From Microseira sp003486305 (GTDB taxonomy: Bacteria; Cyanobacteriota; Cyanobacteriia; Cyanobacteriales; Aerosakkonemataceae): a stretch of DNA of 64,000 bases. The notes under the pieces were generated by a model, which saw only the letters and a program-made list of their open reading frames with translations, searched no databases and was not told the origin of the DNA. Both the position numbers and the translations under genes were made by a program. The stretch lies in NCBI GenBank assembly GCA_031969655.1, contig DALYJX010000007.1, positions 12,065-76,064 of the forward strand, in the 5' to 3' direction. The stretch's first letter is position 1. Each line of letters opens with the position of its first letter. Below are positions 1-9,455 of the stretch, piece by piece.

Positions 1-926
1 AAGTTTACCTCGCCTACCTGATAAATTTCAGCCGCATCTCGTTCTTCGATGGGAATTTTGCTGCCATCTGGTAAGTCAAAATCAATTGTAGAAAGAGGTG
101 CAGCAACGAAGAAAGGAATTTTATGCGCGTTGGCGACAATTGCCAAACTGTACGTGCCGATTTTATTAGCGGTATCGCCGTTAGCAGCAATTCTATCCGC
201 ACCGACGACTACGGCATGAATTAAACCTTGTTTCATGCAATGCGCCGCCATATTATCGGTAATAACGGTAACCGGGATGCGTTCTTGTACGCATTCCCAG
301 GCGGTGAGTTTAGCGCCTTGCAAGCGGGGGCGGGTTTCGTCGGCGTATACTTTTGCTAGACGACCTTCGCGCCATGCAGAACGCACAACGCCTAAAGCAG
401 TCCCGTATCCGCCTGTAGCTAAGGCTCCGGCGTTGCAGTGGGTTAATATTGTTAGCTGTTGCGGGGTTTTGGGTAGAACATCTAGACCGCGATCGCCTAT
501 CATCCGACAAATTTGGATATCGTCGGCGTTGATTTTTTGCGCTTTGGTGAGTAAAACGCTTTTGATGTAGCTTACCGATCCTAGAGTTTGACGGGCGGTT
601 TTGAGCATTTGCGCGATCGCCCAAAATAAATTTACCGCCGTCGGACGTGTCGCCCCCAATATCTCGCCAACTTTCTCTAATTCGGCGATAAACTCTTCGC
701 GATCGTCTGTCTCAATCTCCCGCGCCCCCAAGTACATCCCATAAGCGGCGGCGACTCCAATTGCAGGCGCACCTCGCACTATCATATTTTTGATCGCCTG
801 CGCCATATCTTCATAACATTTAATTTCTATTATCGCGTACTCGTTGGGCAAGCGAGTTTGGTCGATGAGGAAAACGCGGTCTTCTTCCCAAATTACGGGA
901 TAAACGTTGCTGGTGGATAAATTCAT
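1..926 (-). CDS. mtnA: S-methyl-5-thioribose-1-phosphate isomerase, C-terminus beyond window edge
   Basis: Catalyses the aldose-ketose isomerisation of methylthioribose-1-phosphate to methylthioribulose-1-phosphate in the cytoplasmic methionine salvage pathway. The 308 codons present read continuously from ATG at 926 to the window edge. Family motifs are clear: RGAPAIGVAAAYG (residues 51-63), the catalytic-cysteine motif THCNAGALATGGYG (Cys164), ADETRPRLQGAKLTAWE, and GADRIAANGDTANKIGTY with the catalytic Asp244. Family members are about 345-350 residues, so roughly the last 40 residues lie off the left edge. The Sir2 gene follows upstream on the same strand. The assignment is sequence-based and strong. 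Confidence 0.95.
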   Translation of the reverse strand, partial: MNLSTSNVYPVIWEEDRVFLIDQTRLPNEYAIIEIKCYEDMAQAIKNMIVRGAPAIGVAAAYGMYLGAREIETDDREEFIAELEKVGEILGATRPTAVNLFWAIAQMLKTARQTLGSVSYIKSVLLTKAQKINADDIQICRMIGDRGLDVLPKTPQQLTILTHCNAGALATGGYGTALGVVRSAWREGRLAKVYADETRPRLQGAKLTAWECVQERIPVTVITDNMAAHCMKQGLIHAVVVGADRIAANGDTANKIGTYSLAIVANAHKIPFFVAAPLSTIDFDLPDGSKIPIEERDAAEIYQVGEVN

Positions 927-945
927 GGCAGTCAATGTAATGAAT

Positions 946-1671
946 TTACTGATATTTTGCCTTTAGAACTGCAACCAGTTCCGGTACTTTTTGTGCTGCT
1001 GTACCTTCTATGACTGTAAAGCCATTGAGGACATCGTAAGCAGGATTGGGATCGATAAAGTATTTTTCTTTAACGTCACCAAAAAATCGCAGCAGATTGG
1101 CTGCTGGATAGACTGTAGCAGATGTGCCGACACCGATAAACGCATCTACCTGAGACACTATCTCATATAATCGATCGGTTCTCATATCGACTGCTTCGCC
1201 GAACCAAACAACATCGGGACGTAGTTGTCTGTTGCATTTCGGGCAAAGGTCGCCAATTTGAGTTGGTGAGCGCGTCGCAGCGCGATAATCGCATTGCCAG
1301 TCAGCATCGATTGGCCCAATGCTATAATGCCACTCGCATTTGTGGTAATCGATTCGCCCGTGCAAATGCCATACTTCTTTGACGCCAGCTTGTTCGAGTA
1401 GGGTATCGATATTTTGGGTAATACAGATAACATCAAAGTAAGAAGAAAGGTCTGCGATCGCAAGATGTGCAGCATTTGGCTTACACTTTTGCATCTGGAG
1501 AAATCTTTCTTCGTAAAAATCAAGCACCAGCTGTTTATTTCGTATCCACCCGAACGGCGTAGCCACATCTTCAATGCGGTATCCTTCCCAAAGACCCCCT
1601 GCATCTCTAAAAGTAGGTATACCACTTTCTGCCGAAAGCCCCGCCCCACTAAAAATAACAATCTTTCCCAT
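946..1671 (-). CDS. NAD-dependent protein deacylase, Sir2/CobB family
   Basis: A 241-residue sirtuin that would remove acyl groups from lysines using NAD+. The N-terminus carries the NAD-binding motif GAGLSAESGIPTFRD (residues 9-23), followed by TQNID, the catalytic-histidine motif HLHG, and four cysteines (HKC, WQC, CPKC) that fit a zinc site. A Tyr-x-x-Arg pattern in FYEERF fits class III sirtuins, many of which prefer succinyl or malonyl lysine; that specificity is inference. The reading frame stays open upstream to 1869, but that part is repeat DNA and overlaps dxs, so the ATG at 1671, next to the conserved N-terminus, is chosen. Confidence 0.92.
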   Translation of the reverse strand: MGKIVIFSGAGLSAESGIPTFRDAGGLWEGYRIEDVATPFGWIRNKQLVLDFYEERFLQMQKCKPNAAHLAIADLSSYFDVICITQNIDTLLEQAGVKEVWHLHGRIDYHKCEWHYSIGPIDADWQCDYRAATRSPTQIGDLCPKCNRQLRPDVVWFGEAVDMRTDRLYEIVSQVDAFIGVGTSATVYPAANLLRFFGDVKEKYFIDPNPAYDVLNGFTVIEGTAAQKVPELVAVLKAKYQ

Positions 1672-1689
1672 AAAATTCTTTACTATTCT

Positions 1690-1802
1690 CGTATTCTCGT
1701 TCCAAGGTTCTACCTTGGAACGCCTTACTAGAGGCTCTGCCTCTATTCTAAGGCGGCAGAGCCGCCGCAAGGCATTTCCAGGTAGAACCTGGAAACGAGA
1801 AA
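1690..1802. repeat. Compound palindromic repeat between the Sir2 gene and dxs
   Basis: This stretch holds an inverted repeat at 1698-1722 (CGTTCCAAGGT facing ACCTTGGAACG) and a second at 1776-1794 (TTCCAGG facing CCTGGAA), joined by a segment with its own short palindrome (GCGGCAGAGCCGCCGC). The same type of hairpin occurs at 6995-7018 inside the CHAT protease gene. It is an interspersed palindromic element rather than a gene. It could act as a terminator or mRNA-stability hairpin for dxs, but no long T-run follows. Confidence 0.7.
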
Positions 1803-1813
1803 AACAAGATAAT

Positions 1814-3721
1814 CTAGCTAACAGTTGCTGGCTGTTGCTTAAAGAAAGCAGTGCGAATTCGTTCGGCAATTTGTGCAGGCATTAAGCCTAAATCTGCCTT
1901 CGATTCGTTCGGTTCGGCATGATCGACTAAAATATCGGGAATGCCAATTCGCTTCACTGGCACTGCTACATCATTATCCAACAACGATTCAGCCACAGCG
2001 GAACCAAAACCGCCCATGATGCAACCTTCTTCTAAAGTTACAACTCGTCCAATTTGCCTCGCCAAGGGCGCAATTAGTTCGGTATCCAAAGGTTTAGCAA
2101 ATCGGGCATTAATTACCGTTGCTTCAATTCCATGTTCGCTGAGAATTTCCGCAGCTTGCATTGCCGGATAAACCATCGTTCCATATCCCAACAACAGTAC
2201 ATCATCCCCTTGACGCAGAATTTCGGCTTTCCCAATCGGCAGTCCTTCCCATCCTTCTTCCATTAAGGGGACGCCGTAACCGTTGCCGCGCGGATATCGC
2301 ATAGCAATCGGGCCAGCAGTATAATTTACCCCTGTCACGAGCATTTGTTGCAATTCTGCTTCATCTTTGGGTGCCATTAACACCATATTGGGAATGCAAC
2401 GGAGATAGGCAATATCGTACATTCCTTGGTGGGTTGGGCCATCTGCACCCACAATTCCCGCCCTGTCCATACAGAAGAAAACGGGTAAGTTTTGAATGCA
2501 AACATCGTGAATAATTTGGTCGTAGGCGCGTTGCAGGAAAGTAGAATAAATTGCTACAAGCGGGCGCATTCCTTCGCAAGCTAACCCAGCGGCGAGGGTA
2601 ACCGCGTGTTGTTCGGCAATGCCTACGTCGATGTATTGTTTGGGTAGTTTGGCTTGCAGTTTATCTAAACCCGTTCCTGTCGCCATTGCGGCGGTAATGC
2701 CGATAATTTTGGGGTTATTTTCGGCAAGTTTAACTAGGGTATGGGCAAAGACTTTGGCGTAGGCGGGTGGTTTGGGTTTACTGGAAGGAATTGCTTTTCC
2801 AGTTGTTAAATTAAACGGAGATTGGGCGTGATATCCAACTTGGTCTTTTTCGGCAATTTCATAACCTTTGCCTTTGGTTGTTGCGACGTGTACCAAAACT
2901 GGCCCGGTAATTTTATGGGCTTGTTGGAAGGTGGCAATTAATTCTTCTAAATTATGACCATCTACCGGGCCGATGTAGGTAAAGCCGAGTTCTTCAAATA
3001 CCGCCCCGACTTTTGGCACTGCTAAGCGTTTCATCCCTTCTTTTACCCGTGCCAATTCGGGGGATAAAGATTCGCCGACGAAGGGCAGGTGCTTGAACTG
3101 CTCTTCTAAATTATCGGTGATAAACTGCACGGGGTCGCTGAGGCGCATTTTGTTTAAATAGCGGGGAATTGCGCCAACGTTGGGCGAAATCGACATTTCG
3201 TTGTCGTTTAGCACCACTAGCAGGTTGGTTTTGGGCAAGTGTCCCGCGTGGTTAATCGCTTCTAGCGCCATACCGCCGGTTAAGGCACCGTCCCCAATCA
3301 CGGCGACGACTTTAAAGTTATCTCCTTTGGCGTCCCGCGCCAAGGCCATGCCCAAACCAGCAGAAATACTGGTTGAAGCGTGTCCGGCGCCGAAGTGGTC
3401 GAATTTGCTTTCGCACCGCTTCAGATACCCGGCGATACCGTCTTTTTGCCGCAGGGTGTGGAAGTTATGGTAACGCCCGGTAATCATTTTATGGGGATAG
3501 GCTTGGTGTCCCACGTCCCAGATGACTTTATCCCGGTCTAGATCTAGGGTCTGGTAAAGTGCTAGTGTTAGTTCCACCACACCCAACCCAGGGCCGAGGT
3601 GACCGCCGCTGGTCGCCACGGTTTGTAAATGCTTCTCCCGCATCTGACGGGCAATTTGCTTAAGTTGATGTATCGACAGCCCGTGCAACTGGTTGGGATG
3701 GGTGACTTCACTCAAGTGCAT
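1814..3721 (-). CDS. dxs: 1-deoxy-D-xylulose-5-phosphate synthase
   Basis: Thiamine-diphosphate enzyme that condenses pyruvate with glyceraldehyde-3-phosphate, the first step of the MEP isoprenoid pathway feeding carotenoids, chlorophyll side chains and quinones. At 635 residues it has the family's usual length. Visible landmarks are SGGHLGPGLGVVELT (about residues 39-53), WDVGHQAYPHK, the ThDP/Mg-binding segment GDGALTGGMALEAINHAG, NDNEMSISPNVGA, and the transketolase-type pyrimidine domain with DVGIAEQHAVTLAAG, followed by MAPKDEAEL and the transketolase C-domain. The start at 3721 gives the canonical MHLSEVTHPNQL N-terminus. It is separated from the Sir2 gene by a palindromic repeat and is probably its own transcription unit. 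Confidence 0.97.
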   Translation of the reverse strand: MHLSEVTHPNQLHGLSIHQLKQIARQMREKHLQTVATSGGHLGPGLGVVELTLALYQTLDLDRDKVIWDVGHQAYPHKMITGRYHNFHTLRQKDGIAGYLKRCESKFDHFGAGHASTSISAGLGMALARDAKGDNFKVVAVIGDGALTGGMALEAINHAGHLPKTNLLVVLNDNEMSISPNVGAIPRYLNKMRLSDPVQFITDNLEEQFKHLPFVGESLSPELARVKEGMKRLAVPKVGAVFEELGFTYIGPVDGHNLEELIATFQQAHKITGPVLVHVATTKGKGYEIAEKDQVGYHAQSPFNLTTGKAIPSSKPKPPAYAKVFAHTLVKLAENNPKIIGITAAMATGTGLDKLQAKLPKQYIDVGIAEQHAVTLAAGLACEGMRPLVAIYSTFLQRAYDQIIHDVCIQNLPVFFCMDRAGIVGADGPTHQGMYDIAYLRCIPNMVLMAPKDEAELQQMLVTGVNYTAGPIAMRYPRGNGYGVPLMEEGWEGLPIGKAEILRQGDDVLLLGYGTMVYPAMQAAEILSEHGIEATVINARFAKPLDTELIAPLARQIGRVVTLEEGCIMGGFGSAVAESLLDNDVAVPVKRIGIPDILVDHAEPNESKADLGLMPAQIAERIRTAFFKQQPATVS

Positions 3722-4024
3722 GGCATTCTCTCTTGTTTATTGAGATTTTATTTACCTTTATTAATTTAGTGGATTTGTTCGTTACTTCTTTGTAAGTAAA
3801 TATTATTAATATTTAAGGTAAGTAATATTTCTTATTTATCCCTTGGCGATTCTGCCGCACGCCTACGGGGGAATAGGTCTTGCTGTCCGCTGGGTCTGCG
3901 CGATCGCTCCCCTCATCATTTGACAAATAGAAATAAATATGCTAATAATACAAATTTTCCGTCTGGTGCGTTCACAGAGCGTATAAAGGAGTAGGTAGCG
4001 CCAACATAAGGAAAATGGTACGAA
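3722..4024. other. Intergenic region between divergent dxs and tpsA-like gene
   Basis: About 300 bases between two genes transcribed away from each other, so it should hold both promoters. The first half beside dxs is very AT-rich. A CG-rich patch at 3845-3910, with a GCGATCGC site, resembles small dispersed repeat debris. An AAGGA sequence lies upstream of the plus-strand ATG at 4025. I see no convincing small gene or RNA. Confidence 0.5.
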
Positions 4025-6601
4025 ATGAAACTTTCTAGTCGAGGTTGGAAACTGGGTACAATTTCTCTCTTGTGGCTAAGTGCCACTAGCTCTGCTATTG
4101 CACAAATCGTCCCAGATCGGACGCTGCCAAACAATACGATTGTTATCCCCAACGGGAATAATTTTCAAATTGAAGGCGGTACCCAAACTGGCAATAACTT
4201 GTTTCACAGTTTTGGCGAATTTTCTGTCCCCACAGGCGGAACGGCATTTTTTAATAATGCTTCAGAGATTCAAAATATTTTTAGCCGCGTCACGGGGGGA
4301 AACATTTCTAATATTGATGGGTTAATTCGCGCCAACGGCAGTGCTAATTTATTTCTGCTTAATCCTAACGGCATTATTTTTGGCCCCAATGCCAGGTTAA
4401 ATATCGGTGGTTCTTTTATCGGCAGTACCGCCAACAGCATTAGATTTGCCGATGGTAGTAGTTTTTCTGCGACCAATCCAACTGCCCCGCCTCTGCTAAC
4501 AATTAACGTACCCATTGGCTTGCAATTTGGCTCAAATCCAACCGCTGCAATTCAAGTGCAAGGGTCTAATCTTGCCGTAGAAACTGGACATACTTTAGCA
4601 CTGTTGGGAGGTAATTTAACAATTTCTGGCAGCAATAATCCGCTGTATTCTGGTTTAACGGCTGGTGGAATTCCCCTGGTTGTTGTTGGTGAAAATATTG
4701 TGCCAACAACCCCAGGGGGACGGATTGAACTTTGGTCGGTTGTCAATGGTGAATTGTCAGTGGTTAATAATAATGGAAAACTGACAGTTGAAAATGGGCA
4801 AGGCACGACCGAATTTGGGAATATTCAACTGTTAGGTGGGGCAAGGGTTGATACTAGCGGGACGGGTGGCGGTGCGATTCAAGTCCAAGCGCGATCTTTG
4901 CGTTTAAGCGAAGGTGCGCGCCTGTCATCTTTTACTTTGGGTGGCCTCGTTGGGGAAAATATTACAGTAAATGCATCCGAGTCAGTAGAAATTATCGGCA
5001 CGGGGGGATACGAGGAAACTGTCTTGCGATTTGCGATTGGAACCATCACTCCCACCGAGCTGATCAACGGCTTTTTTACCCTCAACTTTGGATCGGGTTT
5101 TGCAGGTGCTATTACAGTTAATACCCCCACTTTTGTGGCGCGCAATGGCGCTTATATTGCCGCTAGTACCTTTGGTGATGCCGGGGAAAATGCAAATATC
5201 AAGGGGGGAGATGTAACAATCAATGCTGCCAATTCTGTCGAACTGAGCGCCGCTTTTATCGCTACGGGTACGGGAGGGGGAAACGCCAGAAATGCTGGAA
5301 ACTTGACAATTAATACGAGCAGATTTCTAGCGCGAGATAACGGAATTCTGGTAACTAGCAGTTTTGGCAATGGACGGGGTGGAGATATTACTATTAACGC
5401 TTCTGATGCGGTAGAAGTATACAGCGGCGACCCAATTTCTTTAGCGGAAATCTCTCCCGTTGTCAATGCTTTTGGTGGCGTTTTTACCAGCGGTTTGGGA
5501 AAGGGAAATGCGGGAGAATTGAACGTAAATACTAGGCGGGTAATTGTGGGTAGCGGTGCAGCTTTAGCGGCGAGTTCGTTTGGTGGAGGAGAGGGCGGGG
5601 ATATTACTATTAGGGCAAGCGAATCGATGGAATTGGTGGGAACTACTCCCAATGGTCAGCGTTTTAGCGCCATCACTTCGGTGACGGAACTGGGATCTAC
5701 GGGTAATGGGGGAAACTTGAGGATATTTACAGAGCGGTTAATTCTGCGAGATAAGGGAAGAGTCAGCATTCGCGCTCAGGGAACGGGGGATGCAGGAAAT
5801 TTGGAAGTCGTGGCGAATTCGATTTTGATGGACAACGAAGGGGGTTTGGAGGGAACATCAGAAACGGGTGTAGGAGGGAATTTTAGCGTGCGATCGCGCA
5901 ATCTTGTCATGCGCCGCAACAGCTTTATCTCCGCTACCGCTGGCGATTTAGGCGGCAAGGGAAACGGCGGCAATATTACTATTAATACTGATACCCTCGC
6001 CGCTTTAGAAAATAGCGACATCACGGCTAATTCTGTCGCTAGTCTTGGGGGAAATGTTAATATTACTGCCCAAGGTATTTTCGGCGCTCAAGTCCAGCAG
6101 CAACTCACCCCACAAAGCGACATTACCGCTACTGGGGGAACTCCTGCTTTAAGCGGCAGTATACAAATCAACACCCCCAATCTCGATCCCGCTGCTACCA
6201 TAGTCCAACTGCCGGAAAATTTCGCCGACCCCAGCAATCAAATTGTCGCTGGATGTGCCGCAGATCGAGGTAATCGTTTTGTCGTTACCGGGCGCGGCGG
6301 GTTACCTTCAGATCCCTCTCAAACTCTCAGAGGTCGCGCTGTTTGGCGCGATATTCGCTCGGTGTCCTCTATCGGTCGTCAGTCGTCAGTCGGTAGGGGC
6401 GAAGCATTTGTGAATACAACCAATGAATCATCTGCACAATTTATTCCCACAAATGCTTCGCCCGTACATAAATTAACAACTGACAACCAACCAATGATTG
6501 AGGCCACGGGATGGGTAATTAATCCCAATGGTCAAGTAGAATTGGTGGCGAATGCACCTCAAGATTCCTGGTATAGAACCTTTAATTGTGCTGAGCGATA
6601 A
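4025..6601 (+). CDS. Two-partner-secretion exoprotein (filamentous haemagglutinin N-terminal domain)
   Basis: An 858-residue TpsA-type protein expected to be exported by Sec and then moved across the outer membrane by a TpsB porin. Residues 1-27 form a signal peptide with an Ala-x-Ala cleavage site (SSAIAQ). Residues about 28-160 are the TPS domain, with the hallmark NPNGIIFGPNARL and repeated GG/SG/NN turns. The rest is repetitive beta-helix sequence (NAGNLTINTS, GRGGDITINAS and similar). The C-terminus has the pattern CAADRG, FVVTGRGGLP, VWRDIR, common in cyanobacterial members of this family. No tpsB gene is in the window. It heads a plus-strand series with the CHAT, DUF928 and CHASE2-cyclase genes. 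Short heptamer-like repeats seem to have been absorbed into the coding sequence near 4735-4800 and 6375-6395. Confidence 0.88.
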   Translation: MKLSSRGWKLGTISLLWLSATSSAIAQIVPDRTLPNNTIVIPNGNNFQIEGGTQTGNNLFHSFGEFSVPTGGTAFFNNASEIQNIFSRVTGGNISNIDGLIRANGSANLFLLNPNGIIFGPNARLNIGGSFIGSTANSIRFADGSSFSATNPTAPPLLTINVPIGLQFGSNPTAAIQVQGSNLAVETGHTLALLGGNLTISGSNNPLYSGLTAGGIPLVVVGENIVPTTPGGRIELWSVVNGELSVVNNNGKLTVENGQGTTEFGNIQLLGGARVDTSGTGGGAIQVQARSLRLSEGARLSSFTLGGLVGENITVNASESVEIIGTGGYEETVLRFAIGTITPTELINGFFTLNFGSGFAGAITVNTPTFVARNGAYIAASTFGDAGENANIKGGDVTINAANSVELSAAFIATGTGGGNARNAGNLTINTSRFLARDNGILVTSSFGNGRGGDITINASDAVEVYSGDPISLAEISPVVNAFGGVFTSGLGKGNAGELNVNTRRVIVGSGAALAASSFGGGEGGDITIRASESMELVGTTPNGQRFSAITSVTELGSTGNGGNLRIFTERLILRDKGRVSIRAQGTGDAGNLEVVANSILMDNEGGLEGTSETGVGGNFSVRSRNLVMRRNSFISATAGDLGGKGNGGNITINTDTLAALENSDITANSVASLGGNVNITAQGIFGAQVQQQLTPQSDITATGGTPALSGSIQINTPNLDPAATIVQLPENFADPSNQIVAGCAADRGNRFVVTGRGGLPSDPSQTLRGRAVWRDIRSVSSIGRQSSVGRGEAFVNTTNESSAQFIPTNASPVHKLTTDNQPMIEATGWVINPNGQVELVANAPQDSWYRTFNCAER

Positions 6602-6716
6602 AGCCGACTCAAGGGAGAGGGAAGAGAGTAAATTTATACCAGAATAAATATCAATTTGGTTCTGATAAAAACCTCTTCCCTTGCTTGGTAAAGATTGAAT
6701 AGCGGTAATCGATCAA

Positions 6717-9455
6717 GTGATAACAAAAATTATTGCGCTTTTAAAATCCCTTCATTCCAGCGTTTGGTTAGCCTTGCTGACCCTGTTTTTTGTTATAACT
6801 GTACTTCCAGCAGCTAGCTTTGATTTTAATTTGGGTCATAGTCAAAAATATAGCAGATTGCATACCGATGAGGTACACCTGAGTTTGTATAGCGGCAGCA
6901 TTAATGCTGCCGCTATACAAACAAAGCCTACTGGCTGTTCCTCACTCGCTTGCAATCCGCTGTATAACCACTCGCTTACTACTCACTCTTCTAAGTTCCC
7001 AGGTTCCTACCTGGGAACGAGCAAAAATGCTTTAACTGCTTTAGAACAAGGCAGAACGCTTTACGAGGCGGGACGGTTTTCTGAGGCAGCTGCTGTTTGG
7101 CAACAAGCTGTTAAACTATTGGAAGCACAAGGCGAAGTCTTCAATCTCGCTGTTACCCTCACTTACCTATCCAACGTCTATCAAGAGTTGGGAGAGTGGG
7201 ATCGAGCAAGTGAAACAATTGCCAAAAGTTTGAACTTGATTCAATCGGGGGATACAACTAAAATCCCAACGCTGATTTTGGCGCAAGCACTCAATACCCA
7301 AGCGAGTCTCCAACTCGCACTCGGACAAACTGAAGCTGCCCTCAATACCTGGCAATTAGCAGAAAAAGCTTATACTCAAGCACAAGATGAAACTGGCATC
7401 CTGGGAAGTCAAATTAACCAAGCTCAAGCGCTGCAAATTTTGGGACTGTACCGACGCGCTCAGGCTATTTTAGAACAAGTCAATCAAAAACTGCTCGCCT
7501 CGCCCGATTCGCTGCTCAAAGCTACCGGATTGCGGAGTTTGGGTATCGCTTTGCAAGTTACGGGAGACTTGGAGCGCAGTCAAAAAATTCTTCAGCAAAG
7601 TTTGGCGATCGCTTCTTCCCTCAACTCTCCCGCCGATATTAGTGCCGCCTATTTCGCCTTGGGCAATACCGCTAGAATCTCACCCGATCCTAAATTAGCC
7701 TTGGAATTATACCAGAAAGCAGCCGAAAATGCAACCAACGCGATCGCTAAACTCGAAGCATTACTTAACCAATTAAGCCTGCTAATTCAAACTAAACAGC
7801 AAGCAACAGCGAGAGCCTTGTTACCAAAAATACAAGCAGAATTAGCCAAATTATCCCCCAGTAGAGATGCGGTTTACGCGCAAGTAAACTATGCCCAAAG
7901 CCTGATCGAACTAGAGAAAGACAATCAATTAACAACTGCTAATTCCCAAAACATTGCCAAAATTTTAGCCGTTGCAGTGCAACAAGCGATCTCGCTCAAC
8001 GATCCCAAAGCCCAATCTTACGCACTAATTGAGCTAGGAAAGTTGTACGAACTGTCCCAGCAGTGGAACGAGGCGGAAAACTTAACGCAGCAAGCATTAC
8101 TAATTGCTCAAAAAATTAGAGCCGATGATATTGTGGCGCGCACTCAGGCGCAATTGGGGGGGATTTTTAAACAGCGGGGAGATTTGGAACGCGCGATCGC
8201 ATCCTACACCGAAGCCGTTAAAACCTTCCAATCGCTTCGCAGCGACTTAGTAGCGGTTAATTCCGACGTGCAATTCTCGTTTCGCGATAGCGTAGAACCC
8301 GTTTACCGCGAGTTAGTCGGATTGCTATTGCAGTTTAATCCCTCTCAAGAAAACATCCAGCAAGCCCGTCAACTCCTGGAAGCCCTGCAAATAGCCGAAT
8401 TGGAGAATTTTTTCCGGGAAGCTTGTTTGACTGCTAAACCCCAACAAATTGAGCAAATCGATCCCAGCGCCGCCGTCTTTTATCCGATTATTTTAAAAGA
8501 CCGCTTAGAAGTTATCGTCTCCCTACCAGGACAATCTTTGCGCCGCCATACCACCGAAATACCCCAAACCGAAGTAGAAAATACGATCGATCGATGGCTC
8601 GAATCCCTCAACCCATTTTTCTCTTCTCGCGATCGCTTGCAGGTTTCCCAGAAAATTTATGACTGGCTGATTCGACCAATTGAAGCCGAACTCACCTCCA
8701 GTTCCGTAAAAACACTGGTATTCATTTTGGATGGTTCCCTGCGAAATCTACCGATGGCGGCGCTACATAACGGTCAGTATTATCTAGTAGAAAAATATAA
8801 TATTGCCGTGACACCGGGATTGCAGTTGTTCGAGGCGCGATCGCTCGCTCAAGCACAGCTTAAAGTCTTGACCGCCGGACTTACCGAAGCCCGTCAAGGC
8901 TTTGCAGCTCTCCCAGGAGTCAAACTCGAAGTCGAACAAATCGCTGCTGAGTTACCAGCTAGAACCTTCCTAGATCGGGAATTTACGGAAAAAAACCTGC
9001 AAAAACAAATCCAAGCAACTTCTTTTCCGATAATTCACCTAGCCACTCACGGTCAGTTTAGTTCCAACCCAGAACAAACCTTTATCCTCACTTGGGATGA
9101 AAAAATTAAAGTCAAGGAGTTTGAAGACTTACTGCGTTTTAGACAACAAGGCAATGCTGACCCAATTGAATTGCTCGTTCTCAGCGCCTGTCAAACCGCC
9201 GCAGGCGACAAGCGAGCCGCTTTGGGATTGGCAGGCGTCGCGGTGCGCTCTGGTGCCCGCAGTACCCTGGCAACTTTGTGGTCGGTAAAAGACCAATCCA
9301 CCGCCGAACTAATGTCTAATTTTTACCAGGAATTATCCAAAGGAGTCCGCAAAGCCGAAGCGCTTCGCACCGCACAGCTGAACCTGCTCAAGCAATCCAA
9401 GTACCAGCATCCCTTTTACTGGGCACCCTTTGTTTTAGTGGGAAATTGGCTGTGA
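6717..9455 (+). CDS. Exported TPR-CHAT domain caspase-like protease
   Basis: A 912-residue protein starting at GTG 6717 with a hydrophobic N-terminal segment (about residues 16-34) that fits a signal peptide or anchor. TPR repeats occupy roughly residues 100-500 (ALEQGRTLYEAGRFSEAAAV and following). The C-terminal third is a CHAT domain, a clan CD caspase-like peptidase fold, with the catalytic dyad visible as HLATHGQF (His778) and LSACQTAAG (Cys825), then GARSTLATLWSV. Residues about 45-105 are unusual: they are encoded by a TA-flanked palindromic element (6851-6962) and a second hairpin repeat (6995-7018), so part of the region between the signal segment and the TPRs is translated repeat DNA. 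It lies 115 bases after the exoprotein gene, suggesting shared transcription or function. The substrate is unknown. Confidence 0.9.
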   Translation: MITKIIALLKSLHSSVWLALLTLFFVITVLPAASFDFNLGHSQKYSRLHTDEVHLSLYSGSINAAAIQTKPTGCSSLACNPLYNHSLTTHSSKFPGSYLGTSKNALTALEQGRTLYEAGRFSEAAAVWQQAVKLLEAQGEVFNLAVTLTYLSNVYQELGEWDRASETIAKSLNLIQSGDTTKIPTLILAQALNTQASLQLALGQTEAALNTWQLAEKAYTQAQDETGILGSQINQAQALQILGLYRRAQAILEQVNQKLLASPDSLLKATGLRSLGIALQVTGDLERSQKILQQSLAIASSLNSPADISAAYFALGNTARISPDPKLALELYQKAAENATNAIAKLEALLNQLSLLIQTKQQATARALLPKIQAELAKLSPSRDAVYAQVNYAQSLIELEKDNQLTTANSQNIAKILAVAVQQAISLNDPKAQSYALIELGKLYELSQQWNEAENLTQQALLIAQKIRADDIVARTQAQLGGIFKQRGDLERAIASYTEAVKTFQSLRSDLVAVNSDVQFSFRDSVEPVYRELVGLLLQFNPSQENIQQARQLLEALQIAELENFFREACLTAKPQQIEQIDPSAAVFYPIILKDRLEVIVSLPGQSLRRHTTEIPQTEVENTIDRWLESLNPFFSSRDRLQVSQKIYDWLIRPIEAELTSSSVKTLVFILDGSLRNLPMAALHNGQYYLVEKYNIAVTPGLQLFEARSLAQAQLKVLTAGLTEARQGFAALPGVKLEVEQIAAELPARTFLDREFTEKNLQKQIQATSFPIIHLATHGQFSSNPEQTFILTWDEKIKVKEFEDLLRFRQQGNADPIELLVLSACQTAAGDKRAALGLAGVAVRSGARSTLATLWSVKDQSTAELMSNFYQELSKGVRKAEALRTAQLNLLKQSKYQHPFYWAPFVLVGNWL
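6851..6962. mobile_element. TA-flanked palindromic MITE-like element, copy 1 (inside the CHAT gene)
   Basis: A 112-bp element bounded by TA at 6849-6850 and 6963-6964. Its ends (TAGCAGATTG and CAATCCGCTG) are near-perfect inverted repeats. Inside are the family motifs GAGGTACACC and TTTGTATAG and a central palindrome GGCAGCATTAATGCTGCC. It matches copies at 40331, 46626, 47018 and 52448. With one TA it adds 114 bases (38 codons), keeping the frame open, but removing it would create a TAA codon at the junction, so the original sequence here cannot be rebuilt by simple excision. Confidence 0.85.
6995..7018. repeat. GTTCCCAGG hairpin repeat inside the CHAT gene
   Basis: Nine-base perfect arms GTTCCCAGG and CCTGGGAAC with a 6-base loop, followed by GAGC. 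It has the same form as the repeat at 1698-1722. It is translated as part of the low-complexity spacer between the signal segment and the TPR region of the CHAT protein, directly after the larger TA-flanked element. Confidence 0.75.

Noticed and set aside
1672..1869. 66-residue N-terminal extension of the Sir2 protein
   Set aside because: It is translated palindromic repeat DNA and overlaps dxs; the conserved sirtuin start begins at 1671.
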